Positions 6,362-7,058 of a stretch of 7,058 bases of DNA are shown here, one piece after another. The translations under genes were made by a program, and so were the position numbers. Position 1 is the stretch's first letter; the number at the start of each line of letters is the position of its first letter. The notes beneath the pieces were generated by a model, which saw only the letters and a program-made list of their open reading frames with translations, was not told where the DNA came from and made no database searches. This DNA is from Clostridiaceae bacterium (GTDB taxonomy: Bacteria > Bacillota > Clostridia > Monoglobales > Firm-18), in NCBI GenBank assembly GCA_012511915.1, contig JAAZFB010000299.1, positions 1 to 7,058 of the forward strand, read 5' to 3'.

Positions 6362-6390
6362 AGCATAACAAAATTAAATATTTGTGTCAA
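6362..6390 (-). promoter_or_regulatory. Promoter of the CHAP-lipoprotein unit (TTGACA-17-TATGCT)
   Basis: On the - strand a consensus -35 TTGACA (6390-6385) is separated by exactly 17 bp from TATGCT (6367-6362; four of six consensus bases), with a start of transcription expected near 6355 and a leader of about 30 nt. A second TTGACA lies 40 bp upstream (6430-6425), with an ATAAAT at 17 bp, and may be a weaker tandem promoter. Confidence 0.7.
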
Positions 6391-6556
6391 TTTTTTTTAC
6401 AATTTATGAAAACTTTATGTTTATTGTCAAAAAAGCGGTTTTTGATTATATGAGTTATAAATAAAAAAACAACAGAGGGATTTTACTCTTCACCATCGCA
6501 TAAGGACAATCCATGCATTCATATTATTTAACATCTTGATTAAAAGGTGTGGTGAT
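6391..6556. other. Divergent intergenic region between CHAP operon and small + strand ORF
   Basis: This AT-rich spacer must hold start signals in both directions. On the + strand TTGTCA (6424-6429) with TATATG 17 bp downstream is a weak candidate for the small ORF, and it overlaps the second TTGACA of the opposite strand. No RNA gene or clear hairpin terminator was found; the AGAG/CTCT pair near 6474-6488 is too short. Confidence 0.35.
6513..6539 (+). CDS. Possible 8-codon leader peptide upstream of the 59-residue ORF
   Basis: An ATG at 6513 is preceded at 6 nt by AAGGA and reads MHSYYLTS to a TGA ending 17 bp before the next ATG. The ribosome binding site and position would fit a translational leader, but an ORF this short can easily be chance. 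Confidence 0.2.
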   Translation: MHSYYLTS

Positions 6557-6736
6557 ATGAAGCACAGAGATTTTATCTACATAGGCGAACCGGCGCCGAA
6601 AATTGATAAAACTCTGCACAAAGAGTTTTTATTAAATGTTCAAAAGGCTATGCTTTTGTCGCTGGAGGAGCGTAAATTGCTGACAAAAAAGCAAGCGGAA
6701 TGTGTATTTGATAAAGTCACCATAAAGTCACCATAA
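6557..6736 (+). CDS. Small conserved-type protein of recombinase/mobile-element neighbourhoods
   Basis: The ATG at 6557 is preferred over a TTG at 6536 because AAAGGTG lies 7 nt upstream. The 59-residue product (MKHRDFIYIGEPAPKIDK) has a C-terminal half, about 24-52, of the form FLLNVQKAMLLSLEERKLLT-KKQAE. This resembles the LQKAxLLxLKExGLLTExQ pattern of small SHOCT-like ORFs that often sit just upstream of large serine recombinases in clostridial integrative elements. It is predicted to be cytoplasmic, with no signal or membrane segment. No recombinase follows; the frame ends in a tandem duplication and a catalase segment begins about 170 bp later. The function is unknown even where the family is intact. 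Recognition is by pattern only. Confidence 0.55.
   Translation: MKHRDFIYIGEPAPKIDKTLHKEFLLNVQKAMLLSLEERKLLTKKQAECVFDKVTIKSP
6711..6732. repeat. Perfect tandem duplication of an 11-mer (ATAAAGTCACC x2) at the end of the small ORF
   Basis: ATAAAGTCACC fills 6711-6721 and 6722-6732 exactly. The second copy creates the present ending DKVTIKSP-stop. With only one copy the frame would read DKVTIKSNRK before its stop, so the duplication has altered the C-terminus. Confidence 0.75.
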
Positions 6737-6901
6737 AATCAAACCGCAAATAAACGTATGACCCTTTCGGTTTTGCCCGTTTCGACTTCGGGCTTGTCCG
6801 ATTCGGGGTCATATTTTTTTATGCGCTCGTGTGTTGTGATACGGTAAATCAGAAAGCCCGAAAACGGCTTGTCTGCTAGGTTTTCAGGGCGGCGGAGCAT
6901 T
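6737..6901. other. Junction stretch with no assignable gene
   Basis: Between the small ORF and the catalase core there is no recognisable gene on either strand. A - strand frame is open here, but it continues as antisense of the catalase segment. In the catalase frame, a stop at 6845-6847 lies inside sequence that loosely parallels the missing N-terminal part: VVIR, stop, IRKPENGLSA, RFSGRRSIS, against the usual IITQYGGPDGELAA, RFLSQRYSM. This may be a badly decayed 5' part, or chance. Confidence 0.35.
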
Positions 6902-7058
6902 TCCCCCACGGATATCGGTACGGAAGAGCTGGGCCATCTTGAGATGATTGGCGCGATAGTCCACCAGCTCACGCGAAACCTGTCGATTGAAGAAATTAAA
7001 AGAAGCGGTTTTGACACATATTTTGTGGATCATACAACGGGTGTTTATCCGCAGGCCG
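6902..7058 (+). pseudogene. Manganese catalase core, lacking a recognisable N-terminus and running off the window
   Basis: From 6911 the frame reads DIGTEELGHLEMIGAIVHQL and continues through RSGFDTYFVDHTTGVYPQA to the right edge. This is the central part of di-manganese catalases; EELGH holds the Glu and His ligands corresponding to Glu66 and His69 of the Lactobacillus enzyme. The normal upstream part (start codon, first Glu ligand, QYGGPDGELAA region) is not found; the frame meets a stop at 6845-6847. So the copy is either 5'-truncated at a rearrangement junction or a decayed gene. It is on the same strand as the C-terminal catalase piece at 2-121 but does not overlap it in protein coordinates; about 60 residues lie between the two in an intact protein. 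Confidence 0.75.

Noticed and set aside
6470..6495. Terminator hairpin near a run of A residues upstream of the small ORF
   Set aside because: Only a 4-bp AGAG/CTCT stem can be drawn.
6739..7017. 92-codon open frame on the - strand
   Set aside because: More than a third of it is antisense to the clear catalase core at 6911-7058, and the rest has no recognisable motif or ribosome binding site.

Overview
The window looks like Gram-positive Clostridia, probably a gut Oscillospirales/Ruminococcaceae-type bacterium. This is inferred from strong GGAG(G) ribosome binding sites, several TTG starts, an AT-rich gene body, a Gram-positive type lipoprotein, Big2/GLUG surface proteins and a CotJC-like manganese catalase. 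No marker gene fixes the species.

The layout has three parts. (1) Left flank, 1-587: the last 39 codons of a manganese catalase on the + strand, then a GC-richer, repeat-rich stretch with no convincing gene, then on the - strand a broken 5' end of a family A (phage-type) DNA polymerase with an exonuclease DxE motif. (2) Centre, 588-6430: a visibly AT-richer block of four exported-protein genes, all on the - strand, in two apparent transcription units. Unit 1 starts from a good TTGACA-17-TATGCT promoter and encodes a Big2-Big2-membrane-CHAP cell-wall-hydrolase-like protein and a small lipoprotein; it ends at a perfect 13-bp hairpin terminator. Unit 2 encodes a GLUG-repeat/Big2 protein and a subtilisin-like (S8) protease with prodomain, chitobiase-like and Big2 domains; it ends at a second hairpin terminator next to the polymerase remnant. 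(3) Right flank, 6431-7058: a 59-residue ORF on the + strand of the kind often found next to large serine recombinases (no recombinase is visible), a short unassigned stretch, then the metal-binding core of a second manganese catalase segment, running off the window without its normal N-terminus.

The most interesting signal is an aromatic tail shared by the surface proteins. The GLUG protein and the protease end exactly in WWQW-(6 hydrophobic/mixed)-LFGWxWY directly after a Big2 domain. The CHAP protein carries a related segment (WWFLVIISFG followed by YYY) directly after its Big2 pair, but internally, before a Pro/Asp/Thr linker and the catalytic domain. I do not recognise it as a named sorting signal. 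The inference is a co-inherited surface module in which a protease, a putative adhesin and a cell-wall hydrolase share a Big2-plus-aromatic-tail anchoring device.

The flanks suggest the block lies in a rearranged or decayed mobile-element region. Catalase pieces occur at both ends in the wrong order for a simple insertion (C-terminus on the left, core on the right), beside a polymerase remnant and an orphan recombinase-associated ORF.
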